NCBI GenBank assembly: GCA_949130485.1
Contig: OX422184.1
Span: 25,589,674-25,653,673, forward strand
Length of the DNA stretch: 64,000 nt
Origin: Agelas oroides
Lineage: Eukaryota; Porifera; Demospongiae; Agelasida; Agelasidae
Direction: 5' to 3'
Numbering within the stretch: position 1 is the stretch's first letter; each line of letters opens with the position of its first letter. Shown here piece by piece: positions 1 through 11,500 of the stretch. The notes below the pieces were generated by a model. That model was not told where the DNA came from, made no database searches, and saw only the letters and a program-made list of their open reading frames with translations. The translations under genes and the position numbers were made by a program.

Positions 1-540
1 ACTCTGTACTGCCGACAGTGCGCGCGTGGGAACTGTTTGTGTCGAGGCGGAGCAGAAGAACGACAAACAGAACAATCGGATACGGCTTCAAGGATTGCTT
101 ACCATCAGAGAATACCAAAACTTTCTGGAAGAAGGTAAGCTTGTTTTTGGTGGTGCTTCTGTAGCGTGCGTAGTGTCTCACCGCTAGCCAATATCTATGG
201 TTTTTGGCATCATGCGGGAATACTGTAGAAGGCTGCTGGTTCTTCCAGATACTTTCATGTATACTACCTTCAGCTGAATTAGCATAGTAAGTTTGGTAGC
301 GAGCAACCGTCTTCTTCTGCTCCGCCTTCGACGATATATTCTCAAATATTTGCTTAATTGATATTAGTGGTAATTGATAGCAACGCCCACATATACGGTT
401 TCCATGGTAACGTACGTAGAGCTTAGAGCTTCATATATACACAAATCAAGTTTCATCTGGTCTTTCAGATTTCCATACACACTATTGATTTTTATAAATA
501 CCTGTGTATCTAGTGTAAAAATCACATGTCCCATGCCTTA
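1..540. repeat. Dispersed repeat, copy 1 (second copy at 14.9 kb)
   Basis: This stretch closely matches 14917-15465 in the same orientation, with scattered substitutions and small indels. The match begins at base 1, so the copy may continue outside the window. Inside it a motif around GGCGGAGCAGAAG near 45 recurs in inverted form near 310-335 (CTTCTGCTCCGCC), suggesting an old inverted-repeat element. No coding potential was recognised. Confidence 0.75.
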
Positions 541-913
541 GTTCGCCTGAGTATTAAAGGCATGTTATATATGCTTGCCATGCTGTCTATGCTTTTGTAT
601 ACCTACTTTGTCCAATTTCTGCTCATCATTGTTAATTTCTGGGGGGAAAAAATCACTTCCTGTACTTTAGAAGCACTTTAAATGCACTTCCTGTACTTTA
701 GAAGCACTTCAAATGCACTTCACGTTTTGTAATAATAACAATAACAACCCGCCCGCCAGCATTACTGCTCGAGAAGCCACTGAACAGAAACTAAACATTT
801 TATTGGAGTGGCCTAAAGCATGGCCGGCTGCCACTTTGCAGTTCAACAACTACACTTTGAAACAGATAAACATATACTGGGCCACTGTATCTCATGCTAC
901 AAGAACAAGAAAG

Positions 914-1191
914 GTAGTCTGGCGAAGCCAGACCCGAGCGCAAAGCGCGAGGGTCTGGTCGCAAGCCAATATTGCGTTTTGTAAGGTAGGAATGCAATTA
1001 TCACGTGATTACATAATGGATAATAATTCGGGTCGTTGTAGCCCAGTTCCTACCTCTGGCAAGTTCTGACTGTTGTAATTACGCGTTCTGCAATCTGATT
1101 GGACTGCAATAATTCTGCAGCGGATAAAAATCGCAATATAGGCTTGCGACCAGACCCTCGCGGTATGCTTGGGTCTGGCTTTGCCAGACTA
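914..1191. mobile_element. MITE with terminal inverted repeats and 8-bp target duplication
   Basis: The left end reads GTAGTCTGGCGAAGCCAGAC and the right end is its near reverse complement ending GCCAGACTA(C). Both sides are flanked by CAAGAAAG (906-913 and 1192-1199), read as an 8-bp target-site duplication. The arms also share the inner motif CAGACCC..GAGGGTCTGGTCG and a CGCAATAT stretch. The size is about 280 bp and there is no transposase. The 8-bp duplication fits hAT-like or P-like elements; the superfamily is inference. Confidence 0.7.
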
Positions 1192-1294
1192 CAAGAAAGG
1201 GGCAGAGTAATGTTGGTTGGGGAAGCAGCACAAGGCCGTTCAGGCAACAGCATGCTGTGAATGAGAACAAAATGGAATTGAAAATGTCGACAAG

Positions 1295-2070
1295 AATTGC
1301 ATCATGGTGCATTCCACATGAACGAAGTTATACCTCAAGAGGGTCAGAACTCCCACAATGCTGCCTGGAACTACAAGGTCCAGATGAAGTGCTACTCCTC
1401 AAGACCTGGAGAAATGAATGAGCCATATGTAACAGAGTACATGGTGCCTTGCAGTGACCACAACTGGGCAGATTGGTTTCAACAATTCACTCTACAGACA
1501 GGATGTGAATACACAATTTGCTCAGGAAACAAGAGCAACACACAGTTAAGAGAGACAGGAAGATGAAAGGAAAACTCTTCACATACACTTGTCACACGCC
1601 TATAGCTGCTTGCGTGGTGGTACAGGTCGATTCAAGTCACTTGGTCTTGAGGAGAAAAATCACTAATCACTTGGAACTAGACGATTTGGACATAAAGCAA
1701 ATTTGCAGGTGTGACTCTTGAATGTGAGTAATGGTGTGCAAGTTTATCAACTCCTCCATCCAAGGTTTAGGGAAAGCCTTAAAGCCCTTTGGTTCAGAAA
1801 GGACTCTTGAACGAGTTCAGCAATTTTCTCCTTAATTATCTGTGGAAGTGGCTTCATGGTCAGTGACCGAGGATGGGTTGTGTACAGATAAGTGAGCACT
1901 CATCATTGGTGTTTGGATTTCCAACCAAAACACCTCAATGAAGGTGTAATAACCAGCAAGCCATCTGATTACAATGGAACATACTACCCAGCGGATGAAG
2001 ACATCAGAGTGATGGTGAAAAAGGAAATTGCACGAGAGGGTAATCTGGGAGTGGCCCGGGAACAAGGCTA
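1295..2070 (+). pseudogene. Decayed protein-coding relic, possibly a transposase-associated protein
   Basis: Plus-strand reading frames carry protein-like segments broken by frameshifts. Around 1297-1566 there is a conserved-looking stretch containing VTEYMVPCSDHNWADWF and TGCEYTICSGNK. Around 1930-2050 another frame reads SDYNGTYYPADEDIR followed by a Lys/Glu-rich segment. These resemble, from memory only, the N-terminal part of long unclassified proteins that are abundant in marine invertebrate genomes and often carry transposase-like domains. No catalytic motif is visible and several stops interrupt the frame, so I treat it as a relic. A MITE lies just upstream at 914-1191. The family is uncertain. 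Confidence 0.35.
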
Positions 2071-2279
2071 ACTACAATTAGTTTGGCACAACAAAGTAAT
2101 GATCCACACACACGCAAAAAAATTCATGCCAAAATTCATACTTCATAATAACATTTCAAACTGCCAGCAGATTCGAATATACCAACAGATTCCTGGAATT
2201 ACTGCTTTGAGGACTGGGAGTCCAAACACTTCGGTACTACATTGAAGTATTTGGACAGGGAGTCCATACTCAGTGCAGT

Positions 2280-2743
2280 TAACCCTTTAAACCCTATAGT
2301 ACACTTTTGATAACGTCATACTGCGCACTGCGCAGAGAAGATAGTCTCTGCACGCTGGCGCGCAGGTTCTGCGTGAGCAGAAAGGGTAGGACAGGGGGAG
2401 GTGGGTGGGGTCACCCGCAGGGTGCTGTGCACATGGCAGCTGCTAGGCTTGGCTGCAAAAGGACCGTGGTTGGCACCGGGTGGGCCAACTCTTGGCCTGG
2501 CTGCATGAGCAGGCTTAGAAAATGCTACTCTCACCCTTCAGGGGGTTGATTTTTGGCCGGGAAGGCTTCTTGGGCTCTAAGCGGGTGTTTGCCAATCGAG
2601 AGTGCTGACCATTGCATGCTCGTTAATGAGGGGGCGTGGTTAAGGTCACGTGTCTGCTTGCTAAGGCTGGAAGTGGAGTTGGGCTCAGTTTTGGAGTCAG
2701 AGCTTTGACACAAATGGAGATACGGTGCGTTAAAGGCATGTTT
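2280..2743. repeat. Diverged copy of the repeat that precedes the Penelope-like ends
   Basis: The order AACCCTTTAA, then GGTAGGACAGGGGGAGGTGG, then GTGCACATGGCAGCTG, then CTGACCATTG..CTCGTTAATGAG parallels 21500-21690 and 27585-27930. It is an older and more diverged copy of the repeat lying 5' of the GIY-YIG fragments. It is interrupted by the insertion at 2744 and appears to resume after 3065. Confidence 0.5.
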
Positions 2744-3064
2744 CAGGGGCGTAGCTAGCAATGAGGCAGAGGAGGCAGTTGCCTCCTCACTTTTCTGCGT
2801 AAGAACGCGCGCACGCATTGGCGATGTATCCAGCGCATGCGCAAAGTAAATTACATCGGAACTCACTCGCTCCTGGTTGGGAAAAGACCAGCAGCATTGA
2901 CAACGACTTTCTTTACAAAGCGTGGAAGGAAAGGTAACTTCGATATTTTGTACATTTACGTACTTTTAACGTTGGTTAATTGAATTAGTTAAGTTATGAA
3001 TAAATAATTAGCGAAATTAAGTAAGTATTGCCTCCTCACTCAATAAATCCTAGCTACGCCCTTG
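2744..3064. mobile_element. Non-autonomous hAT-like MITE
   Basis: The left end is CAGGGGCGTAGCTAG and the right end is CTAGCTACGCCCTTG, an imperfect terminal inverted repeat of hAT type. Inside each end a sub-terminal GCCTCCTCACT motif occurs. TGTTT flanks both sides (2739-2743 and 3065-3069); only five bases of a possible 8-bp duplication are preserved. No ORF fits a transposase. It interrupts the repeat described at 2280. Confidence 0.65.
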
Positions 3065-3109
3065 TGTTTAGGCTAAAATTAATCTCCAGTGAAAAAAATT
3101 CAGTGTTTA

Positions 3110-5190
3110 AAGAGTTAAGGCTGGCTCATTTTTTTTTGGGCGAATCTGTACAAGTGTGCGCACGCCTCTGCGTTTATCTAATTACCTAACCGCTTAATTC
3201 GATTACATTTTCAATTAGTGTAGAAGCCTTAGGTGTGGTTCCGTGTTTGCCACGTAGGTCGTGCGAAGTAGGCTGTGTAACTTATCAGTGTAAGCTGTGG
3301 CGTCGCCATAGCTAGCCTCAGCGAGTGTCTCGTGTGTAAATCTAAATGCCTGGAGTATAGTGGAAAGGATGCCATGCATGTGGCGGTAGCTATTTTTTTT
3401 TCAGTGCTACTATCTATATGCTAGCGATGGTACCGAGTCCGTTTACTATCCTGTAACAGGTCTGACAGCCTGAAGATCGACGAGCTGACCTTGTACCCTC
3501 TCTCTCGGCTTGATCCAGCACCGAATTTCCTGAAGTGGACCCGAGGGCTCGCTAATAGTTCACTATTCACGTACTCAGGTAGCTTTAGGCATAATTAGAT
3601 TCATATACGGGCCGCACAGAGCCGGCTGTAGTGAACAGTGTAACTTTGTGCCATTTTTGCGGAAGGTAGAATGAAGCTATTTTGAGCTGAAATTTTCAAC
3701 AATTTCTCTGCAGTAGTTGTTGTACTAGAATCCGGTTGGAAACAGCGCACAGATAAATCGTACAAGCCAAGGTAAGTGGTAATGCGCAAGTGTTTGTCCG
3801 TTTTAGCCCAAAAATCGCCACTTTTCGCCGGAAGGGTGCTGTACCCAGTTTCCAGGCACATTCGTGTTCTTCAGATGGTAAGCTTTCCAACGGTGCCAAA
3901 ATTGCTGCAATTTACCTGTTGTTTACCATCCGCATTTTGAGAAATAGCTGCAAACAGTGTGCAATAATTATTTTGTTTACAATGGGCGGGGTCGTTGCCA
4001 TGGAAACGGAGTGTTTGTGGTTACTCTTTGGGGTATGTAGGACACAAATATTACCTTTGCTAGACCCAAGAGTGTAGCTGTTAGCAATCAGAATGATTTC
4101 AAAACTCCATGCATGCACACTTTTTGAACTACAAAAAAAGGTTGAGCCAGCCTTAACTGCACTGAGTATACAGTAGTTGGGCACCATGGGAATCTACTTA
4201 TTTCAGAGTACTCTGAAGTAATTTTGGGGAGGGGGGGGTCCCCGTGACCTGCCAATTTGAGTGCATTCCTGGAATACTGAGAACCACAGCCTCAAGCACT
4301 ATGCACTCTGAGGTAAAGGAAATTTCATGTTAAACTTCACTAAAGGTTATTATTACAAGATGACTTTGTGTAGAGCAACATATCTAATGTGGCTGTGCTC
4401 ACTAGCTACACCACACTCACAGCCATTCAGAGTGTTGCATGTCATCAGGACCTGAGCTTCCAAGACCCATGGCTACGTTGTACATTATTGCTTGTCTAAT
4501 AAACCTTTGAGGGCAATGAGTCACTACAAGCCTGGTTAGATGCAAAACACTTAAGAGTGCCCCCTCTGTCATGTTGTGACATACAGAGTCATGACGTGAC
4601 ATGAATACATGACATTTTCTCTTATCATTTTTTAGCACAACAATCCTCATCTCCTTTTTCACTCCACCGGGGCCTAATTTGTAAAAAGCTAATTACTATA
4701 TATAACAAGGCTTTCTTTATGCCTCAGCTCATTGTAAGCTGTTTTAGTGACCTTCCCATTCTTTTCTAGATCTCTAAGTTACGACTCAGCTCAGCTTGTT
4801 CTCCTGGGTTCTCCCTTGGGTTAAATTGCCTCTAAGGCAATATTATGTGTATGTATGATTACTATAGATTGGGTCAGAGGAAGCTCACAAATGGATAACT
4901 TTAGGAAGATAAAAACCCTACAGGAAATTGCGATTTTAAAGAGTGACACGACACTTGTTCCACCTTGATCTGTGCAAGGGGAACAAGCTCATGTGCACAA
5001 ATTAAATATCATATTGGAAAGGTGATCAACAGAAGCTTGCAAATATATCTATGAAGAGTGCAGAAGTTTGCATCAAAAACTGATATATTAAAAAATATTT
5101 ACATGGTACATCAGCCAGTCAATCAGTCAAGATTGTTTAACATGTCACATAGCCAGATTGAACCAGGATAAACTTTTTCTAAATGCATTT
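3110..5190. other. No gene recognised
   Basis: AT-rich sequence downstream of the kinase gene's stop codon. I see short ORFs without conserved motifs. No transposon ends were found. Confidence 0.4.
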
Positions 5191-5197
5191 CATGACA

Positions 5198-5520
5198 TTA
5201 CTGTTCAAAATTAGGACATTTCACAGTGCTTATATCATCAGCTAGGGTGTAGAGTTCAGTGTCACGTAAGACCTCAACAAGGGTGGCCCAAGTCACTGGC
5301 TGCTTGCCTTTCCCAGCTAGCCACTCTTGAAGGATTTCTGTATTGATTTGGGAGGGATTGGATTGGTGATTGGATTTGATGCTCTTAACTTTCTGTCCAT
5401 TTAAATCTTGCAGGAGAAAGATGCCAAAGCACCTATATTCATCACCAATCTCTTTTGTAATGTTAATAGTTTTGTTCTCAGCACATGCGAACTTCAGTAG
5501 CTCTGGCATAGTAGGTTTAC
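5198..5520 (-). CDS. Terminal exon: C-terminal Death domain
   Basis: The acceptor is TCTCTCACAG ending at 5521. The frame enters in phase 1 and runs 107 codons to a TAA at 5198-5200. The segment from LLKFACAENKTINIT through WATLVEVLRDTELYTLADDI has the six-helix Death-fold pattern: an Ile/Leu-rich first helix, ILQEWLAGKG before a W..L..VLRD segment, and a terminal A-D-D-I helix. It supplies the interaction end of the kinase gene. The linker exon at 6240-6296 splices into it in phase (G plus GT gives Gly). The polyadenylation site was not assigned. Confidence 0.8.
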
Positions 5521-8500
5521 CTGTGAGAGAACAAGCATACAAGTGCTTTACACACAGTGGCAGCGATTAGCTGTTTAGTTAAATCTAGTCACACATTGTA
5601 ACACATTTGTCACTTTGATACTATTATGTACGTAAAGAATAAACAACTTTAATATCTTCTAGAAGCTATTGACAAGGGAGTAGATGTACCCTATATATAG
5701 GGCTACCCACTGTGATACTGATGAGAGAACAGGCACACAAGTTCTTCATACAGCTGTTTAGCTCAATCTAGTTACACATTTTAGCACATTTGATACTGAG
5801 CAAGTCAAATGAGAGGAACAGAATTAGTGATTAGCTGTTGAGATAAAATTGTTACACACTTTGTTGCTATTACGTAGTATATAGGGCTATAATGAACAAC
5901 TTTATTGCCTTCTAGAAGGCATTGATAAAGGTGTACTCTGTATTCATGCTACCACTCTGATACTGATGACAGAACCCAAACAGTTCACTTTTGCATAAAT
6001 GGTGGCAGTGATTAGCTGTTTATCTAAATTTAGTTACACGTTGTAGTACATTTGTCACTTTGATACTACTACATAAGTAGAGCTATAATAAACAACTGTA
6101 TATAACATCTTCTAGAAGCCATTGACAAGGAAGTAGATGTACCCTGTATTCATGCTGTGATGCTGATGATAGAACCCAAACAGTTCACTTTTGCATGGCA
6201 ACCTACCACAGAGTAATTTCAATACTCACCAGCCTCAAGGCTAGCAGCAGCAGGTGGAGTTGAGAAAGTCAAATGAGAGGAGCCTGCTGTGAATGAGAGA
6301 AACAGAGTTAGTTACAAGGGAAACTAGGAACTGTATAGGTCCAACTACAGTGCTCCAAAGCAAGAAATCTTGATACTGGAAATTTTAGTAGTTGACACAC
6401 CAAAATATACATAGTACATAAAAGGATTGACTCAACATGCTTCTGCTAAATTAATTTAGCACCACGTGATGGGGCCTACCTACTTTCTGGAGTGGGATAA
6501 AGCAGGACACTTCTGAAAAACGTTCCAGAAAGTAGAACTGATTTGTGACAGATTTGTAGTGTCAAACTCATTAAGTGATATTAAGATTTAACCACAATTT
6601 CTGTGATTGCCCTGTCATTCCAGAAATTAGGTACGTGTATTTTCAGAAGTGTCCTGCATGCCTCACCTCATTCCAGATATAGGCCCACATCATGTGATGC
6701 TTACAGAAGCGATGAATTGTGGTTAAATCTCGATATCACTTCACCATGAGTTTGACACTATATACAAATCTGGGAATCATCATCACGGCATGCAGAATGG
6801 TACAGCAACTACAAGCCAACTAGTTGCACAAGTCATTGGCACTCATTGCTGACTGAAGCTCCACCCCACAGCATAAGACAAGTTTGTAGTGTAATGCTAC
6901 ATAACTACGTTGGTCTACTGTTTCGCCATCCCAGGAATTAGGCATTTCACAATTAACATTATCCTGGGATATAAGCAAGTTAAAATTTCTTTAATAGTCA
7001 TCTCAGAAGTTAGGTGTGTATATTTTGGAAATAACACTGTCTTGTCCCATTTGTCCTGGAAAAATAACTAGATTCCTACTTTGTCAGTCAGACACTTAAG
7101 ATGTGCATATAATATACAAACAGAAAAGAATACACTACAAACCTATGCACTTCACTCACCTGCTGACTGGGTTCTGGGACTAAGTAAGGGCTCCGTGTCT
7201 GCAAGCAATTAATGAATCCATTGACTATATCTGAGAGTATTAACACTATTATGGGTTATCTCAGATCCTATGAGTATACTAAACTAAACTACAGCTCAAG
7301 AAGTATTGAGGCACTATTCTTGAGAGAATGCAAAACTTATGAAATGCTACCTGGGTTCACAATGAGGTGGATGAAGGTTTGTGGTGCTTTGGCTCCAGTG
7401 AGAACCACTTTATGTCTCAGTCGAACAGGTTTCTGGTCCTCCTTCTCCCACTGTACAACTAGCTGACATTCTGGTATCAGCCGACCTTTTTTAAACTGGT
7501 CTACATCCTCCCTGCAGATCTGATGTATGGGTAAATCCAATTCAATGTTGATAACTAATATGGTAGTTGAAACTATAATGATTACCTGTTACTACTGTGG
7601 TATGCACTAGTACTCATGTCTAACTCACAGTGGGGGCAGTGAGTGGTGTTATTCTCCAGCCCTCCTTTGTCACCAGTCCATCCGCAGAAATGTCCAGAGC
7701 AATTTCACTGTGCTCAAATCTAACATGAAATGTGGCTTCTCGATTGGCAAAATGGCGATAGTGCTCTCTCACAACCTGCAGTGAGGTTTGACCGATACAG
7801 TAAAGTGATACCTAACAATGCATCAGAAGAAATTTACCATATTCTTTGTATCAAGATCTTGTATGATGACAAAGTAGAATCTCCACTCATAGTCCTCCTT
7901 CTTAGTGTGGTATAAATGTGCACAGTATGATCGCAGTGTTCCTTTTCTCCCAGTCACACCAACCCCAGAGAAATGGTTCAGCTGGATGCTACCATACGTG
8001 CTGTTTGTGGTAAACACTCCTCCAACCAACTGTCTAAATCTGTATGGAAGGTCCCTTTGAGAGCATTTGGTGAAGACAAAGCTAAGGTTAGACAATACTG
8101 CTTCATCCTCTGTGACTGCACAGTGTTGGATTTCCAAGGTCACAAGCTTTGTGAACTTGCATGGTGCTGAGATCCAAAACATGGGGCTCAGGAGATCTGA
8201 ACCTTCAGGTAGCTGAAACTGCCCAGAAAGGCTCACTCTGATGTTGATCCTGCACTCTCCCATGCCAGGTGGAAGGCTGTCTTTGGGAACATGAAGCCTC
8301 AGTCCATATCCCTTCCACTGAAACAAGCCTCCTTCAGTTGAAACTGAAAACTCGACTTCCCCAGCCACCTCCACTCCATGAATGGAGCCTGGAAAAAGTG
8401 AGTGTGAGTTTACCTTACAGTTTTACATTTGTCTATTTCTTCACTTTGCTGCTCTGTTTACCTACAATAATAATATAAACAGAGAGTGTTAATTTACCTT

Positions 8501-11500
8501 TCTGTGTCACTATCTGCTGTTGCAAAACTTTGTCTAAGTCCTGTCGTAAGTGTAGTTTCTCTTCCTGCAACTCCTGGATCATTTTCTCTTTCTGCTGAAG
8601 GTTTTGCTGGAACTGTCCAGTTACCTGCTCACTGGCTGTCAGCTTTTGGTTCAGCTCTTGAAGTCGTCTCTCTCTGGCATCAATATCAAAATCTTTCTCC
8701 TGAGTTACCTGTTGAAGTTGCTGTATCTTTTGTTCTCTTGTGGCTATCACTGCATCCTTTTCTCTGACTTGATCATCACTCACTTGTAACTGTTGCTGGA
8801 GGTCTTGAATTTGTTTTTGCTGCTGTTGCAGTTCCCTGAGTTGTCTTTCTTTGTCCTCTTTGACTGCTGTGGCTGCCCTTCTCTCTTGAGCTTGCTGCAC
8901 ACTCTCACCATATTGGGGAGCTTCTTTCAGTGCAGCTAGGCGACGGCAGAGTTTCTGAGCTGAGGGCCTGTATTTCTCATTGTAGATCAGGCAGTCAGTG
9001 GCCATGGGGAGGAGGGGGTGAGTGGGGTCAATCAGGTCTATGTGTGACTTACGACGTTCAGTTTCAAGAACTGGCACATACTTACTTCCAGTTGGAGATA
9101 GTGGGTCTCTGACTTTTTTGGTACGAGGGCTGGGATCAGGAAATTGCCGAGTAATGATTTGTATGTCCAGTACACCAAACGAGAAGGAGTCCAACTTCTT
9201 GGTGTAAACTGGTGGATCACCTAATGCCTCAGGGGACATGTATGCCAGTGTGCCTGGGCACATGGTGAGGGGGGTCATAGTAGCACGACTGATGTTGAAA
9301 AGCTTTGCCATTCCAAAATCTGTGACCTTGACCCTGTTTCCTCCAGCAATCAGGAGGACATTGTTGCTAGAGAGGTCACGATGTATGATGTCATTTGAGT
9401 GGAGGTAGGCAAGAGCCAGGGCTACGTCATGGCAAAGATCCACTTGGGTGTGGTAGGGAAGTGGTTCTTGGGACTGCTCAAGGAATCGGGTCAAATTGTC
9501 ATCCATCAACTCCATTAGGAGCACTGGCAGTCGCGTTTCTTGGTCTTGGTATAACCCTAAGTACTGTACAATGTTGGGATGCCTTATTGCACTCAAAACA
9601 CTGCACTCCTGCTGGAATCGTTTCATGATGGTCATTGATCCAGGGTCACCAGACTGAAAGAGAGTGGGATGGAGGATTTTCCCAGCAGAGGGCAGGTCGT
9701 CACACATAGCCTTGTAGACAGCTCCATAGGCGCCAGTACCCAGGGGTTCAGTTTTGATGAGTTGGATGTTTCGGTAGCCAATCTGTTCCTGGGCTTGCTG
9801 TGGCACTGCAGAATGAAAATTATGACAAGAAAAGTGACTAGTGGAATGCAAGTCATTGCGGGGAAGTCTAAAAGGGTGTATGCAGAACATGGAGGTATAA
9901 CCACTCTTCCCTCGATATGGTATTTGATTGACGCAGCTAGTGCTATTTAAAATACAGAGGAAAAGGAATTGAGGTAACAAATTACTTTTGCCAAAGAATA
10001 GACAACCCTGCTGGCATCCAGCCACAAGAACTAGAGATGCGTCTATAACGCCAGCATAATTTCCAGAATAATGTGAAGCACTGGTGGATCTTATGATGGG
10101 TCTAGTGGCTCAGCAGCATTTCCAAACACTGGGAGAGAGCAAAGGATTCAAGGATGTGTTAATGAACAGGCCACATTCTCTTATAAGTTAAAAACCATCT
10201 GTGCAGAAGCATAGAGGCCGTGAGAACATTCAAGAACTGAAGACAATTGAACCTGAGAAAACACACAAGAGACTACCCAAACAAACCACTTATTGTGGCA
10301 CATGCTCAAATAGTAAACGATTTGCTGTACTTGTTATGAGCACAACAGGCACTTTCTTCAGCATAATGGGTGCAAATTGCTTGTTACACCCCAAGTGGAA
10401 AGAAAGAATAGTAATCAATGAATGAATAGCCACAAAAGTGCACATGCATGCCCAAAGTTTCAGTGTTTCATTCCCAGCCTGAGTGGACTTACACACCAGG
10501 GACAAGATGCTCTGAGCATTTAGAGTGAGAAAAACCACTCAGCATGGATTCTTTCCCGATGGAGAGAATTTTCCGGTCGACCCCTAACGGAGTTCTGACG
10601 GCACATGCTGAGTGGCTGCCAGGTGTGCGACTGAGGCATTCAGTACCCCTGTGCAGTACATATAGAGGATTGTGGGGGTTGGTGGTTGTCCAGCTGCCGT
10701 AGCTCAGGGGCAGAGCACTGGCAGAGCACTGGCAGTTCAAGCCAGGTGTCCTGGGTCCGACTCACGGCGGCTGTCTGCCTTTTCACTTTCGTCTATTTTC
10801 GCCTATCATCTAAATTCCTTTATTTCTAGCATGAGGCAAGATGCTCAAAGCATTTAGAGTGAGAAAAACCACTCAGCATGGGTTCTTTCCTGATGGAGAG
10901 AATTTTCCAGTCGACCCCTAAAAGAGCCTTGACGGCACATGATGAGTGGCTGCTAGGTGTGCGACTGAGGCATTCAGTACCACCTGGTGGGGGTTGGTGG
11001 TTGTCCGGTTGCAGTAGCTCAGTGGCAGAGCACTGGCGGCTCAAGCCAGAGGTGTCCTGGGTTCGACTCCCGGCGGCTGCCGGCCTTTTCGCTTTCCTCT
11101 ATTTTCACCTCATAACATCACTTTATAAGCTAGATCTATTAGCTACAACTTTCTGGTAGCAGACTACTGATACAGTACGGCCACACTGAGCTACAAGTCA
11201 CTTTGACACTTCAGCGAAATGCACACTTAGCTGCTGGCTTGATGCACTACAGCACATTTCGTGCGTCCACAGCGCTTTTGATGGCCATCTTCTGCCCAGC
11301 CAGTCAACACTAAATAGGCCTGCTTAGAGCGCATATAAACATGACATGGGCGCTCCACCCCCCTCTTTGGCAGACTTGTAAGGTGCTCTGCCCATGGGCG
11401 CTCTTTTGCGAGATTACAGTATTATTTAAACAACTAGTAGCATTGTAGTTACTTATTTTACAATCGTAACTATGTGAGATCCCAACAGCTGTACTGATCT

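Larger units (their letters stand above)
10490..11120 (+). repeat. Two tandem copies of a tRNA-containing ~330-bp repeat
   Basis: 10500-10800 and 10840-11105 are diverged copies of one unit. The shared order is AAGATGCTC.AAGCATTTAGAG, GAGAAAAACCACTCAGCATG, ATGGAGAGAATTTTCC, TGTGCGACTGAGGCATTCAG, a GGGGGTTGGTGGTTGTCC stretch, and then a tRNA-like 3' part followed by a CTTTTC tract. It looks like a tRNA-related SINE or composite repeat, unusual in having the tRNA part at the 3' end. Confidence 0.7.

Noticed and set aside
713-1069. 118-codon plus ORF
   Set aside because: It runs straight through the left arm of the MITE at 914 and has no conserved features.
8486-9207. Plus-strand ORFs opposite the kinase exon
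   Set aside because: Shadows of the minus-strand coding exon without motifs.
9806-10025. N-terminal extension of the kinase ORF with a hydrophobic stretch, possible signal peptide
   Set aside because: A strong TTCATTCTGCAG acceptor lies at 9806 in the array's usual phase 1, and the upstream residues look like translated intron.
11008-11080. Functional tRNA-Glu gene
   Set aside because: Mismatched acceptor stem, wrong base at position 33 and location inside a repeated unit argue for a tRNA-derived repeat.
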